Positions 19,601 to 27,263 of a stretch of DNA of 64,000 nt are shown here, piece after piece. The position numbers and the translations under genes were made by a program. This DNA comes from Tsukamurella sp. 1534. GTDB lineage: Bacteria; Actinomycetota; Actinomycetes; Mycobacteriales; Mycobacteriaceae. The stretch's first letter is position 1. Each line of letters starts with the position of its first letter. The DNA lies in contig NZ_HE997628.1 in assembly GCF_000312385.1 (NCBI RefSeq), positions 357,744-421,743 on the forward strand. The letters are read 5' to 3'. Under the pieces are notes generated by a model. It was not told the origin of the DNA, did no database searches, and saw only the letters and a list, made by a program, of their open reading frames with translations.

Positions 19601-22267
19601 TGCGGCGGCGATCCGCGCCTGCGCGGGCGAGGGTGGACGGACCGCATCGGGGCGGTCGTCGGGCAGCGCCGCGCGCCACCGCCGGAGCAACGCCGCGCGG
19701 TGCTCGTCGTCCGCGAGGATCGAGTAGTGGTCGCCGGGGACGTCCACGACCGCGACGGGGCCGGCCGTGTGCGGCGTCCAGTCGTGCGCGGGCCGCACTC
19801 CCAGTGCCGCGAACACGCCCGACGGATCGTGCTCGGTCGCGCGGAAAACCGTGACCGGTGCGGTGATCCGTCCCACCGGTCGGTGCTCCATCAGTGCGCG
19901 GTGGTGCCGGCTCCAACGTTCGGCGAACTCGGGTGCGCGCCCGTCGGGTACGTCGGCGAACCGTCGCAGGACGCGGTCGGCGGCCGCACGATAGGCGGCG
20001 CTCCCGAGCGGCTGCGCGGGGACCGGGTACGAGGCCGGGGACAGCGCGTCCACGAGAGCGACGTGCGCCACCGGGCGCCCGGCGTCCTCCGCCAGCAGCG
20101 CCATCGCCATCGCGACGTTGCCGCCGAAGGAGTAGCCGCCGAGCCACAGCGGGCCGCGGACGTCCGCCGGGATCGCGGCGAGGGCGTCCGCCGCGATCTG
20201 GGGAATGGTCCGCTCGCCGGCCGGCGCGGTGAACACGCCGATCGGGGCGTCGCCGAGGTCGTGGGCGAGTCGCCGGTAGACGAGGGTCGTGCCGCCCGCG
20301 GGAGGATGCAGCAGCCACCGCGGCCCCGGCCGGCTCCAGTCCCCGTACCGCACGAGGGTCACCCGCTCGGGGGATGCGGCACCGTCGATCTGCGCGGCGA
20401 GCACGTCGACCATCTCGCCGACGGTCGCCACCGCGTCGAGCGCGTCGAAGTCGATCCGGCACCCGTATCCGGCCTCGAGTTCGGCGACCAGTTCCACGAG
20501 CATCACCGATTCGCCGCCCGCGTCCATGAAATCGGACGCGAGCAGGTCCGCCCCGACCTCCGCGCCGAGCGCGGACGCGAAGGCGGCCCGCACCGTGTCG
20601 TGGACCGATTCCGGGGAGGAGGACGAGGACGGAGCAGGGACGGCGTCCGGGGCCGGTGGCGTCTCGACGATCGGAGGCAGGTCGACCCACGTCTCGTCGA
20701 AGGGCGCCGGTGGCAGCAGTACGAACCGGCCCGCGTCGCCGGAGCGGGGGCCGGCGGGCCCCGACGGGGCCTCACCCGGCGCTTCGAGCGCGCGAACGAG
20801 GCCCGGGATCGTCGCCGCGTGCAGTGCGACGGTGCGATCGCCGGATTCGGCGCGCTGTCGCAGACTCCGGGCGACGTCGGCGACGCTGATGTCGGTGCGC
20901 CCGCGCACCGCCTCGGCCAGACGCGAACGGTACGCGCGGAGCGCCGCATCCGAGGACGCGCGGACCTCGACCGTTCCGCCGTGCGTGGTGGGCGCGGCGG
21001 GCCGCGGCGGCGCGGGCACCAGGACCGCGGACACGTTGCCGCCTCCCATGCCGAAGGAACTGACGGCGACCGCCGCACCGTCGGGCAGTGTCGATGCCGC
21101 GTCCGCGACCCGGAACCTGGTGCGGTGCAGCCCGAGTTCCGGGTGGGCATCGCCGAAATCGGGCTGGGCGGGCACGATCCCGTGGCGCAGCACCATGGCG
21201 GCCTTGAGGAGCCCCGTCACGCCCGCCGCCGCGTCCAGGTGGCCGAAGTTCGCTTTCACGGCGCCCAGCAGGCACTCCGGTCCGGCTCCGTGGGCGAGGT
21301 GCAGGCCGCGGACCTCGATCGGGTCGCCCAGAGCCGTGCCGGTGCCGTGCGTCTCCACGTACCGGATCCGGCCCGGATCGACACCGGAGCGCGCCATCGC
21401 CGCGACCTGGACCGACGCCTGGCCGTCGGGGTGGGGGTGGGTGAACGAGCCGGCCGCGGCACCGTCGTTGTTGGCGGCGGTACCCGCGATCACGGCCAGG
21501 ACGTCCGAACCGTGCTCCGCCGCACGGGAGAGGCGAGTCAGCACCACCGCGGCTCCACCCTGCCCCGGAACCACGCCGTCGGCGCGGGCGTCGAACGGCC
21601 GGCACCGCCCCGACGGCGAGAGCACATCACCCGCGGACGCGATGTACCCGGAGGCGCCCGGGACCGCGAGCGAGGCGGCGACGACGATCGCGGCATCGAT
21701 ATCGCCCTGCGCGAGAGCGGAGGCCGCCTGGTGGACGGCCATCAGCGATGAGGAGCACGCGCTCTGGACCGCGAGGGCCGGACCCGTGAGACCGAGCTTC
21801 CGCGCCACCCGGGCCGCGGCGAACGCCGGATCGCTGCCCAACAACGCGGGGTAGGGGATGGCGGCGCCGGAGTCCCGGAGCCGAGGGGCCACGCGCCGCA
21901 GGAGGTAGGTCGGCGCCGACACCGAGCCGAACGTGCCGACCACGGCCTCCGCGGGGTCCAACCCCGAACTCTGCAGGGCCTCGGCGGCGAGCTTGAGGAT
22001 CAAGCGGTGCTGCGGGTCGATCAGTTCCGCCTCGCCGCGGGTCAGCCGGAACCTGTCCAGGTCGATCGCGCCGGCATCGCCGATCCGGGTGCCGACGGGG
22101 ACGTAGCGGGGATCCGCGACATCGGCGGCGGAGGCACCGTCGGCGAGGGCCTCCCGGTCCGGGATCGTCTCGGTCCCGACCCGGCCCGCGCACAGCGAAT
22201 CCCAGAAGTCGCCGAGGGTGTTGCAACCCGAAAGTCGTACTGCCGCACCGATGATCGCGAGGGCCAC
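16634..22267 (-). CDS. Hybrid polyketide/nonribosomal peptide synthase, KS-CP-TE-C-A-CP
   Basis: One 1877-residue megasynthase. Domains in order: ketosynthase 1-425 with C171 (QSACSSSL), H307 (VETHGTGTALGDP) and H343 (KANFGHLDAAAG), so the catalytic triad is intact; linker 430-540; carrier protein 553-628 with S587 (DAGGESVM); thioesterase 645-870 with S713 (GYSFGG), a candidate D740 and H847 (PGDHYS); condensation-like domain 880-1285, where the active motif reads SHLVTDV instead of HHxxxDG, keeping the second His (1002) and Asp (1006), with a late C motif VLVNSLPV; adenylation 1305-1790 with FTSGSTGRPK, FDFSVWE, NLYGPTEA, YRTGDL and K1782 (PSGKAD); carrier 1805-1877 with S1837. No acyltransferase, reductase or terminal thioesterase is present. 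My hand reading of the adenylation code is D-F-W-C-F-G-L-I-L-K, which I cannot assign to a substrate. It lies 39 bases after asnB and has its own -10. The product is unknown. Confidence 0.93.
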   Translation of the reverse strand: MALAIIGAAVRLSGCNTLGDFWDSLCAGRVGTETIPDREALADGASAADVADPRYVPVGTRIGDAGAIDLDRFRLTRGEAELIDPQHRLILKLAAEALQSSGLDPAEAVVGTFGSVSAPTYLLRRVAPRLRDSGAAIPYPALLGSDPAFAAARVARKLGLTGPALAVQSACSSSLMAVHQAASALAQGDIDAAIVVAASLAVPGASGYIASAGDVLSPSGRCRPFDARADGVVPGQGGAAVVLTRLSRAAEHGSDVLAVIAGTAANNDGAAAGSFTHPHPDGQASVQVAAMARSGVDPGRIRYVETHGTGTALGDPIEVRGLHLAHGAGPECLLGAVKANFGHLDAAAGVTGLLKAAMVLRHGIVPAQPDFGDAHPELGLHRTRFRVADAASTLPDGAAVAVSSFGMGGGNVSAVLVPAPPRPAAPTTHGGTVEVRASSDAALRAYRSRLAEAVRGRTDISVADVARSLRQRAESGDRTVALHAATIPGLVRALEAPGEAPSGPAGPRSGDAGRFVLLPPAPFDETWVDLPPIVETPPAPDAVPAPSSSSSPESVHDTVRAAFASALGAEVGADLLASDFMDAGGESVMLVELVAELEAGYGCRIDFDALDAVATVGEMVDVLAAQIDGAASPERVTLVRYGDWSRPGPRWLLHPPAGGTTLVYRRLAHDLGDAPIGVFTAPAGERTIPQIAADALAAIPADVRGPLWLGGYSFGGNVAMAMALLAEDAGRPVAHVALVDALSPASYPVPAQPLGSAAYRAAADRVLRRFADVPDGRAPEFAERWSRHHRALMEHRPVGRITAPVTVFRATEHDPSGVFAALGVRPAHDWTPHTAGPVAVVDVPGDHYSILADDEHRAALLRRWRAALPDDRPDAVRPPSPAQARIAAAQFARPSDPGANIGAVMEFTGLDPRRLAAAIEAVATATGAVNDTVSRAAGELVRVPHPGARPGVPVVPYADLDAVLAAAEAVYDAVFPPHVWPQFHLEVAVCGPRTFAVLVTSHLVTDVFGWYLMVLDIAGAYRDGEAWEPPPDVAPHALATGGVNAEEAVAHFRATLPTTPDAPSWARRAGNAPLAGSASSATVDGARVVAASRELGVRTFSFLLAAHAVTTGLLGAGPIVVVSVPLSNRRSTADAANHRGVLVNSLPVSVDLSAPGRTFADLARDVDGQVAALIGFESFDLLRYADRIPGAAAAAGAPSSFTVYPRPLAPSIGGVTAVTHVLRRRHVQFPLSVVVECSGTELAVRVEQCDALRGTDVGAVYASVLRSAADAPGAALASIGWSHPAVPGPPAADRPPARAAAATTLVDLFRAVVRGSPRAVAVATPNATLDYAELDRRARTVANGIAARIDGPFVGVAIPPSAELVVAMVAVLYASRTYVPIDVETPRDRVLSMVADVGGMDVITAGAAPWPDSPGLHHHPIEELTGEGTAPSAPAPGDTAYVIFTSGSTGRPKAVPITHGSITALFDATRTARVPGGRWPLFHSPAFDFSVWEVFGALLDGGTVLIPPHRLRRDPAGYLAWLRAERADVVCLTPSALGMLNAAATDDDWSSVSPRVVFLGGERLRPATVRRILSASPRTRVFNLYGPTEAAILTTMAEIDLATAESDPEAVIGIPLPHTGAAVVDSAGRTVPPGVTGELLVYGPHVTSGYLGHAAADRAAFAPITRNGRTYAGYRTGDLVYRRPDGDLVYVGRGDDQVQVRGHRVEPGEVEAALAADTRVAEVAVVAVGEDLDRRLVAFVVLTDGTHDVDAIAGRLHSRLPAHLRPARVLAIDAIPTGPSGKADRNLLARRAEDDGASYAAVPDRPSIARAVDEFWAEALGTRIGSDESFFEAGGTSIQVVELVETIRSTFDLDELTATDVFAHPTRTRLVDHLCRS

Positions 22268-22274
22268 TACGGGG

Positions 22275-22280
22275 ACCCTA
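22275..22280 (-). promoter_or_regulatory. -10 hexamer TAGGGT upstream of the synthase gene
   Basis: On the minus strand TAGGGT ends seven bases before the GTG at 22267, inside the 39-base gap after asnB. It suggests an independent leaderless transcript for the synthase. No convincing ribosome binding site is present, which fits. Confidence 0.4.
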
Positions 22281-22306
22281 CCGATGCGGCGGCCTTCCGG
22301 CGGCGA

Positions 22307-24271
22307 CTACAGCCGGACCGGGTACACCGGCTCCTCGATCTGCGGGTGGATGCGGTCCTCGACGAAGATGCCGTGCCACACCATGAACACGAGAACGGTC
22401 CAGATGCGGCGCGAGTGATCCGTGCCGCCCGGCCAGCCCTCGGAGGCCTTCGCCTTGTGCTCGTCGAGCATGGCCAGCACCGCGCGACGGTCGATGAACT
22501 CGTCGGTCTGCGAGTCCTCGATCGTCTGGCGCGCCCAGTCGTACAGCTCCGGGCCGGCCAGCCAGTGCCGCAGCGGTACGGGGAAGCCCAGCTTCTTCCG
22601 GTGCAGCACGTGCGGCGGGATGATCTCCTCCAGCGCGCGACGCAGCGCGTACTTCGACGTGCCGCCGGCCAGCTTGAGGTCCGCGGGCAGGGTCTCCGCG
22701 ACGCGGAAGACCTCCTTGTCCAGGAACGGCACGCGCAGCTCGAGCGAGTTGGCCATCGTCATCTTGTCGGCCTTGACCAGGATGTCGCCGCGGAGCCAGG
22801 TGAACTGGTCCAGGTGCTGCATCCGCTCCACGGGGCCCCAGCCGCGGGTCTTCGCGTAGATCGGGGCGGTGACGTCCGTGTGGGTCCACTCCGGCCGGAA
22901 GTCGCGGAGCACGGCCTGCAGCTGCGCGTCGTTGAACGAGCGCGCGTTGCCGTAGTACCGCTCCTCCAGCGGGATCGACCCGCGCTGCAGCAGCGACTTG
23001 CCGCGCTGCCCCTCCGGCATCCGGTCGCCGATCCGGCCGGCCGTCCGCCGCGCCCACGCGGGCAGCCTGTCGAAGGGCGCGAGCGACAGCGGCTCCTTGT
23101 AGATGGTGTAGCCGCCGAACAACTCGTCGGCGCCCTCGCCCGAGAGCACCACCTTGACGTGCTTACGGGCCTCCTTGGCCAGGTAGTAGAGGGGCACGAG
23201 GGAAGGATCGGCGACGGGGTCGTCGAGGTACCAGACGATGGCGGGGATCGCGTCCCGGAACTCCTCGGGCGAGACGGTCTTGATCACGTGCCGCGCGCCG
23301 ATCGCCTCGGCCGACTCGGCGGCCACGTCGACCTCGCTGTAGCCCTCGCGCTGGAAACCGGTGGTGATGGTGATGAGGTCCGGGTTGTGCTGGATCGCCA
23401 GCGCGGCGACGGCCGTGGAGTCGATGCCGCCCGAGAGGAAGGACCCGACGGTCACGTCGGCGCGCATGTGCATCTTCACCGAGTCGCGCAGCGCATCGGC
23501 GATGTCGCGGTACACGGCCTTCGCCTCGGCGGACTCCAGGCCACCGGTCACGGGCTTCACGGGGAAGCGGGGCTCGAAGTAGCGCCTGCCCTCGACCGTG
23601 CCGCCCGGCGCGACGGTCGCGTAGCAACCCGACTCGAGCCGGCGGATCCCTCGATGCAGGGACTCGGGCTCGGGCACGTACTGCAGCACCGTGTAGTGCT
23701 GCACGGCCCGGGCGTCGACGCCGGGCTCGAGGCCGGCCTCGTCGGCGAGCGCGAGCACCGACTTCTTCTCCGACGAGAAGACGGTGCCCTTCGTCCCGGT
23801 GGCGACGTACAGCGGCTTGATGCCGAACGGATCGCGCGCCAGCGTCAGCTCGCGGCGCTCGGTGTCCCAGATCGCGAAGGCGAACATACCGCGCAGGCGG
23901 GGGAGGACCCCGTCGATGCCCCAGTGGTGGAAGCCGGCGACGATCGGCTCCCCGTCGCCCTCGGTGCGGAACTCGGCGCCGAACTCCTCGGCGAGCTGCG
24001 CCCGGAGCTCCAGGTAGTTGTAGACCTCACCGTTGAAGGTGAGGGCGTACCGCTCGGGGTTCTCCGGCGGGCCCCAGCGCAGCGGCTGGTGCGCGTGCTC
24101 GATATCGATGAACGAGAGCCGGTTGAACGTCATAGCCAGGTCGGCGTCGTGCCACGACCGGCCGAACTCGTCCGGACCCCGGTGCCGCATGCACCGGCCG
24201 GCCGCGGTCACCGCGTCGACGACGTCGCCCGCGCGTTGGTCGGCGGACAGGAATCCCAGGAGGCCACACAC
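22307..24271 (-). CDS. asnB: Asparagine synthase (glutamine-hydrolysing)
   Basis: This 654-residue enzyme makes asparagine (or amidates another carboxylate) from glutamine and ATP. The start is fixed biochemically: GTG at 24271 is followed directly by TGT, giving the N-terminal Cys nucleophile in CGLLGFLS after Met removal. The glutaminase domain (about 1-220) includes RHRGPDEFG and FNGEVYNYLEL. The synthetase domain shows the PP-loop SFLSGGIDSTAVAAL and GEGADELFGGY. Length equals mycobacterial AsnB (Rv2201, about 650). A chain-modifying amidotransferase role for the neighbouring synthase is conceivable, but synteny argues for the ordinary housekeeping enzyme. It diverges from ctaC; the 197 bases between them hold no promoter I can call with confidence. 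Confidence 0.95.
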   Translation of the reverse strand: MCGLLGFLSADQRAGDVVDAVTAAGRCMRHRGPDEFGRSWHDADLAMTFNRLSFIDIEHAHQPLRWGPPENPERYALTFNGEVYNYLELRAQLAEEFGAEFRTEGDGEPIVAGFHHWGIDGVLPRLRGMFAFAIWDTERRELTLARDPFGIKPLYVATGTKGTVFSSEKKSVLALADEAGLEPGVDARAVQHYTVLQYVPEPESLHRGIRRLESGCYATVAPGGTVEGRRYFEPRFPVKPVTGGLESAEAKAVYRDIADALRDSVKMHMRADVTVGSFLSGGIDSTAVAALAIQHNPDLITITTGFQREGYSEVDVAAESAEAIGARHVIKTVSPEEFRDAIPAIVWYLDDPVADPSLVPLYYLAKEARKHVKVVLSGEGADELFGGYTIYKEPLSLAPFDRLPAWARRTAGRIGDRMPEGQRGKSLLQRGSIPLEERYYGNARSFNDAQLQAVLRDFRPEWTHTDVTAPIYAKTRGWGPVERMQHLDQFTWLRGDILVKADKMTMANSLELRVPFLDKEVFRVAETLPADLKLAGGTSKYALRRALEEIIPPHVLHRKKLGFPVPLRHWLAGPELYDWARQTIEDSQTDEFIDRRAVLAMLDEHKAKASEGWPGGTDHSRRIWTVLVFMVWHGIFVEDRIHPQIEEPVYPVRL

Positions 24272-24468
24272 GAGGGACAAGTATGCCTGAACACGAGTGA
24301 TGGACTGCGACGCGCCATTTGCCGCCCCGGGAGCGTGCACGGGGCCGCGTTGGTCTACGCTGCGTAGTACAAGGGGAACGTGCAGCCCCGGCCGCTAGTT
24401 CCCACCCGGGATCACCGGCCGAGCCGAGCCCCGCAGCACTGACCGTGTTTCAGCAGGAAGGCGCGACA

Positions 24469-25557
24469 TTGGCACCCGGAAACAACGCCCACGGTGGGGC
24501 CACGTCCTGGCGTAAGCGCCTGGTTCTGGCCGCCGGGCTGGTTGCTGGCATGTTCGCTCTCGCGGGCTGCTCGGCCGACGAGGTGATGCGTTTCGGTTGG
24601 CCCGAGGGTGTGACCCCCGAGGCCCGGGACATGACCACTCTGTGGAGCTGGTCCGTGGTGGCCGCCCTGATCATGGGCGTCCTGGTGTGGGGCCTGACCT
24701 TCTGGACCATCACCTTCCACCGGCGGAAGGCCGATTCGCCGGACTTCCCGCGGCAGACCGCGTACAACGTGCCGCTCGAGCTGCTGTACACGGCGGTTCC
24801 GTTCCTCATCATCGCGGTGCTCTTCTACTTCACCGTGATCGTGCAGACCAAGGTCGAGAAGCTCGAGGACAACCCGGACGTCACGATCGACGTGACCGCG
24901 TTCCAGTGGAACTGGCGCTTCGCGTACCGCGAGGTCACCCTCGCCGACGGCACCAAGGTCAGCCTCGAGCGCCCGAACCCGTACGGCCAGCAGCCGGACA
25001 TCGCGAAGCTCAACGAGGAGGCGGCGAAGGAGAAGGAGGAGACCGGCGAGATCGAGCACCAGCCCGAGCGCGGTCCGAACCACGGCCGCTTCCAGGAGAT
25101 CCGCGACTACCTGAAGTTCAGCTCCGTCGAGGTCCAGGGCTCCACCGCCGAGATCCCCGTCCTGGTGCTCCCCACCGGTGCGCGCGTGCAGTTCGATCTC
25201 GCGTCCGCCGACGTGGTCCACTCCTTCTACGTTCCGCAGTTCGCGTTCAAGCGCGACGTGATGCCGAACCCCAAGGAGAACCACTCGCAGAACAAGTTCC
25301 AGATCTCCGAGATCGAGCGCGAGGGTGCCTTCGTCGGCCGGTGCGCCGAGATGTGCGGCGACTACCACTCGATGATGAACTTCGAGATCCGTGCCGTCTC
25401 GCCGGACAAGTTCAGCCAGTACGTCAAGGCCCGCCAGAGCGGTAAGGACAACGCCGCGGCGCTCGAGGCGATCGGCGAGCCCGGCGTCTCGACCAGCACG
25501 CACCCGTTCGACACCCGTCGCACCGCGTCCCCCGTCAGTGCAGAAGGAGCGAACTGA
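24469..25557 (+). CDS. ctaC: Cytochrome c oxidase subunit II (aa3 type)
   Basis: This is the CuA subunit of the aa3 oxidase in the actinobacterial III2-IV2 supercomplex. From TTG 24469, with AGGAAGG eight bases upstream, the product is 362 residues, matching Rv2200c. Features in order: signal/lipobox LALAGC with C34, two membrane segments (about 58-82 and 105-128), an insertion rich in Glu and Lys (about 180-215) typical of actinobacteria, then the cupredoxin domain. The CuA ligands are visible: His in HSFYVPQFAFK, then CAEMCGDYHSMM with two Cys, His and Met. Upstream in-frame starts as far as 24319 lack ribosome binding sites. ctaF follows after three bases. Confidence 0.93.
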   Translation: MAPGNNAHGGATSWRKRLVLAAGLVAGMFALAGCSADEVMRFGWPEGVTPEARDMTTLWSWSVVAALIMGVLVWGLTFWTITFHRRKADSPDFPRQTAYNVPLELLYTAVPFLIIAVLFYFTVIVQTKVEKLEDNPDVTIDVTAFQWNWRFAYREVTLADGTKVSLERPNPYGQQPDIAKLNEEAAKEKEETGEIEHQPERGPNHGRFQEIRDYLKFSSVEVQGSTAEIPVLVLPTGARVQFDLASADVVHSFYVPQFAFKRDVMPNPKENHSQNKFQISEIEREGAFVGRCAEMCGDYHSMMNFEIRAVSPDKFSQYVKARQSGKDNAAALEAIGEPGVSTSTHPFDTRRTASPVSAEGAN

Positions 25558-25560
25558 CCC

Positions 25561-25992
25561 ATGAAGGTCGAAGCGAAACTCTTCGAGTTCCTCACGGCGT
25601 TCTTCTTCCTCGCCGGGATCATCTACACGGTGGTCACCGCGCTCTGGGGGCCGGGCTACGGCTACGGCGCCGTGGAATGGGTCGGCGTCACCGGGATGTT
25701 CCTGACCGGCGGCCTGACGCTGATCGTCGGCACCTACTTCCGGTTCGTCGCCAACCGCGTGGACACCCGTCCCGAGGATTACGAGGACGCGGAGATCTCC
25801 GACGGCGCCGGCGAGCTCGGCTTCTTCAGCCCCCATTCGTGGTGGCCGATCCTGCTGTCCGGTGCCGTGGCCGTCGTCGGCTTCTCCGTGGCGCTGCAGC
25901 TGTACTGGCTGTGGATCTTCGGCGGCTTCCTCGTCGTCGGTGCGGCGTGGGGCCTCGTCTTCGAGTACCACAAGGGCCCCGAGAAGCACTGA
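25561..25992 (+). CDS. ctaF: Cytochrome c oxidase subunit IV (CtaF)
   Basis: This small membrane subunit of the actinobacterial aa3 oxidase has 143 residues with four hydrophobic segments (about 10-30, 38-60, 92-110 and 112-130). The N-terminus [19 protein letters not shown] and the loop [20 protein letters not shown] are typical of the family (Rv2199c). It is cotranscribed with ctaC, separated by three bases, and followed by a strong terminator. It has no catalytic cofactor; it stabilises the oxidase within the supercomplex whose other subunits are encoded at 27-31.6 kb. Confidence 0.93.
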   Translation: MKVEAKLFEFLTAFFFLAGIIYTVVTALWGPGYGYGAVEWVGVTGMFLTGGLTLIVGTYFRFVANRVDTRPEDYEDAEISDGAGELGFFSPHSWWPILLSGAVAVVGFSVALQLYWLWIFGGFLVVGAAWGLVFEYHKGPEKH

Positions 25993-26003
25993 GAGACCGT
26001 TCG

Positions 26004-26043
26004 AGCGGCGCCCGTCCCGGAATTCACCGGGGCGGGCGCCGCT
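26004..26043 (+). terminator. Terminator after ctaC-ctaF
   Basis: A 15-bp stem with one G-T wobble (26004-26018 and 26029-26043) encloses a 10-base loop and is followed by TGTTTCGT. It starts 12 bases after the ctaF stop. Confidence 0.85.
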
Positions 26044-26104
26044 GTTTCGTCGGCGTTCAGCACGCGGCTCCCCACGGGTCGTTCCGCCCTGGTTGCATGC
26101 AGCC

Positions 26105-26839
26105 ATGACGCAGGCGAAGTCCGGGCTGTCCGTACGCAAGCTCACCGCCGACGAGATGCGGGGGCGGGGCGCCGACCCCGTCGTTCCCCGTCCCGCCAAG
26201 CTGGACTTCACCGCCGCCGAGCCCGACGCCTACGGCGACGGCCCGTACGCGCAACCGGGCCACATCGACGTCGTGGCGACCCCTGAGCGCGCCTACCTCG
26301 CCGTGACCACCGAGGGCAGCCCCCGCACCTCGGAGGACTACCGAGTGGCCGCTGAGGCGCTGTTCGCGGCCGCCTACGGCGTCAAGGTGCGCAACAAGGC
26401 GCTCGCCCGCAAGGGCGTCGCGGGCGCCGACGACGCGGAGCGCAGCGACTTCCGCGTGCCCCCGCTGGAGCGGCTGCGCGGCGAGCTCAGCGCCCACACC
26501 GCTGCGGACGCCTCCTGGACCCTGCTGCTCCGCCGCCCGGACTGGATCGACGACGCCGAAGTGGGCGACGTGCTCGAACACCTCGAGGTCAGCAAGGGAC
26601 TGAAGAACCTGTCCCGGGTGCGCTGCCTGGACCTGCCGTCGGCGTCGTACCTGCAGACCCGCGTCGACGGGCGCTGGTCGGTCGCGCTCACGCCCACCGC
26701 CAAGGTGTTCGGGGTGCAGCTGCGCGAGCGCGGGCTCACCCCCGTCGACGGTCCGCGGCCCTGGCACGAGGTGTGCCTGGGCGAGCCCGGCGCGCCCGTG
26801 GGGGAGAACAGCTACCTGCTGCGCCTGCGGCTCGCCTGA
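26105..26839 (+). CDS. GyrI-like small-molecule-binding protein
   Basis: This 244-residue protein resembles the stand-alone GyrI-like (COG4832-type) ligand-binding family. The N-terminal region has the family's KLDFTAAEPDAYGD opening, then HIDVVATPERAYLAVTTEG and the segment SEDYRVAAEALFAAAYGVKV, where members show YxxAxxxLYxxxY patterns. A later WTLLLRRPDWIDD matches the conserved W-x-LMIMQPD block. No DNA-binding domain is present. Some family members bind or hydrolyse cyclopropanoid genotoxins, others have no known ligand. The gene is monocistronic, ending one base before the convergent nitroreductase-like remnant. ATG 26105 is the first good start; no strong ribosome binding site is seen. 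Confidence 0.65.
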   Translation: MTQAKSGLSVRKLTADEMRGRGADPVVPRPAKLDFTAAEPDAYGDGPYAQPGHIDVVATPERAYLAVTTEGSPRTSEDYRVAAEALFAAAYGVKVRNKALARKGVAGADDAERSDFRVPPLERLRGELSAHTAADASWTLLLRRPDWIDDAEVGDVLEHLEVSKGLKNLSRVRCLDLPSASYLQTRVDGRWSVALTPTAKVFGVQLRERGLTPVDGPRPWHEVCLGEPGAPVGENSYLLRLRLA

Positions 26840-26840
26840 G

Positions 26841-27185
26841 TCAGGCGGGCTCCGTCCCGCCGGCACTCGCTTCGCGGTCCCGGGCCCAGGTGACGTCGTC
26901 GCGGCTGCGCCGCTCGCGCAGGACCTCGCCCGCCGATCCGTCGGCCACCCCGAATGCGGTCATCGACGTGACCTCCCACTGCCGCGGCACGCCGAACTCG
27001 GCCGCCACGGCGTCCCGGTCGAACGCGCGGAACTGGTGCGCATCGACGCCGATCGCCATCGCCTGCAGGGTCATGTGCGCCACGCGCTCGCCGATCACCG
27101 CGTCGGGCCGGAACGTCGCGGGGCTGCGGCGGCGGAGGAGTACGGGGTGGACCGCCGGGGCGGCCGGCACCGGGCAGCGGCTCAT
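26841..27185 (-). pseudogene. Nitroreductase-like remnant with central deletion
   Basis: This 114-residue frame pairs a nitroreductase-type N-terminus (HPVLLRRRSPATFRPDAV, the FMN-phosphate Arg region) with a nitroreductase-type C-terminus (MTLQAMAIGVDAHQFRAFD, then FGVPRQWEVTSMTAFGV). The middle 80-100 residues expected between these blocks in the roughly 200-residue family are missing, including most of the dimer core. There is no internal stop or frameshift, so the deletion is in frame. The gene might be a decaying paralogue or a minimal protein; I favour a remnant. It ends against the GyrI-like gene and starts 78 bases from the qcrB stop, upstream of the terminator of that operon. Confidence 0.55.
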
Positions 27186-27210
27186 GCGTCCCAGTCTCGT
27201 CGCACAGACG

Positions 27211-27249
27211 ACTGCGGCCCCTCCCCGGGGTGGGGGGAGGGGCCGCAGT
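27211..27249 (-). terminator. Strong terminator of the ctaE-qcrCAB operon
   Basis: A perfect 16-bp stem (27211-27226 with 27234-27249) and a 7-base loop lie 15 bases after the qcrB stop. The stem is almost all G-C; it is probably bidirectional. Confidence 0.85.
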
Positions 27250-27263
27250 GCGGACTTCGGGCC

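Noticed and set aside
18419-21751. A long plus-strand open frame (1110 codons) opposite the synthase
   Set aside because: Its product is Arg/Gly/His-rich and repetitive with no domain, while the minus strand encodes clear catalytic domains with all motifs.
22307-24271. asnB as a dedicated tailoring enzyme of the synthase cluster
   Set aside because: Its position between adoK and ctaC and its length match the housekeeping mycobacterial asnB, so adjacency alone is not enough.
27211-27249. The perfect G-C hairpin as a mobile repeat or attachment site
   Set aside because: It stands 15 bases after the last gene of the ctaE-qcrCAB operon and fits a terminator fully.
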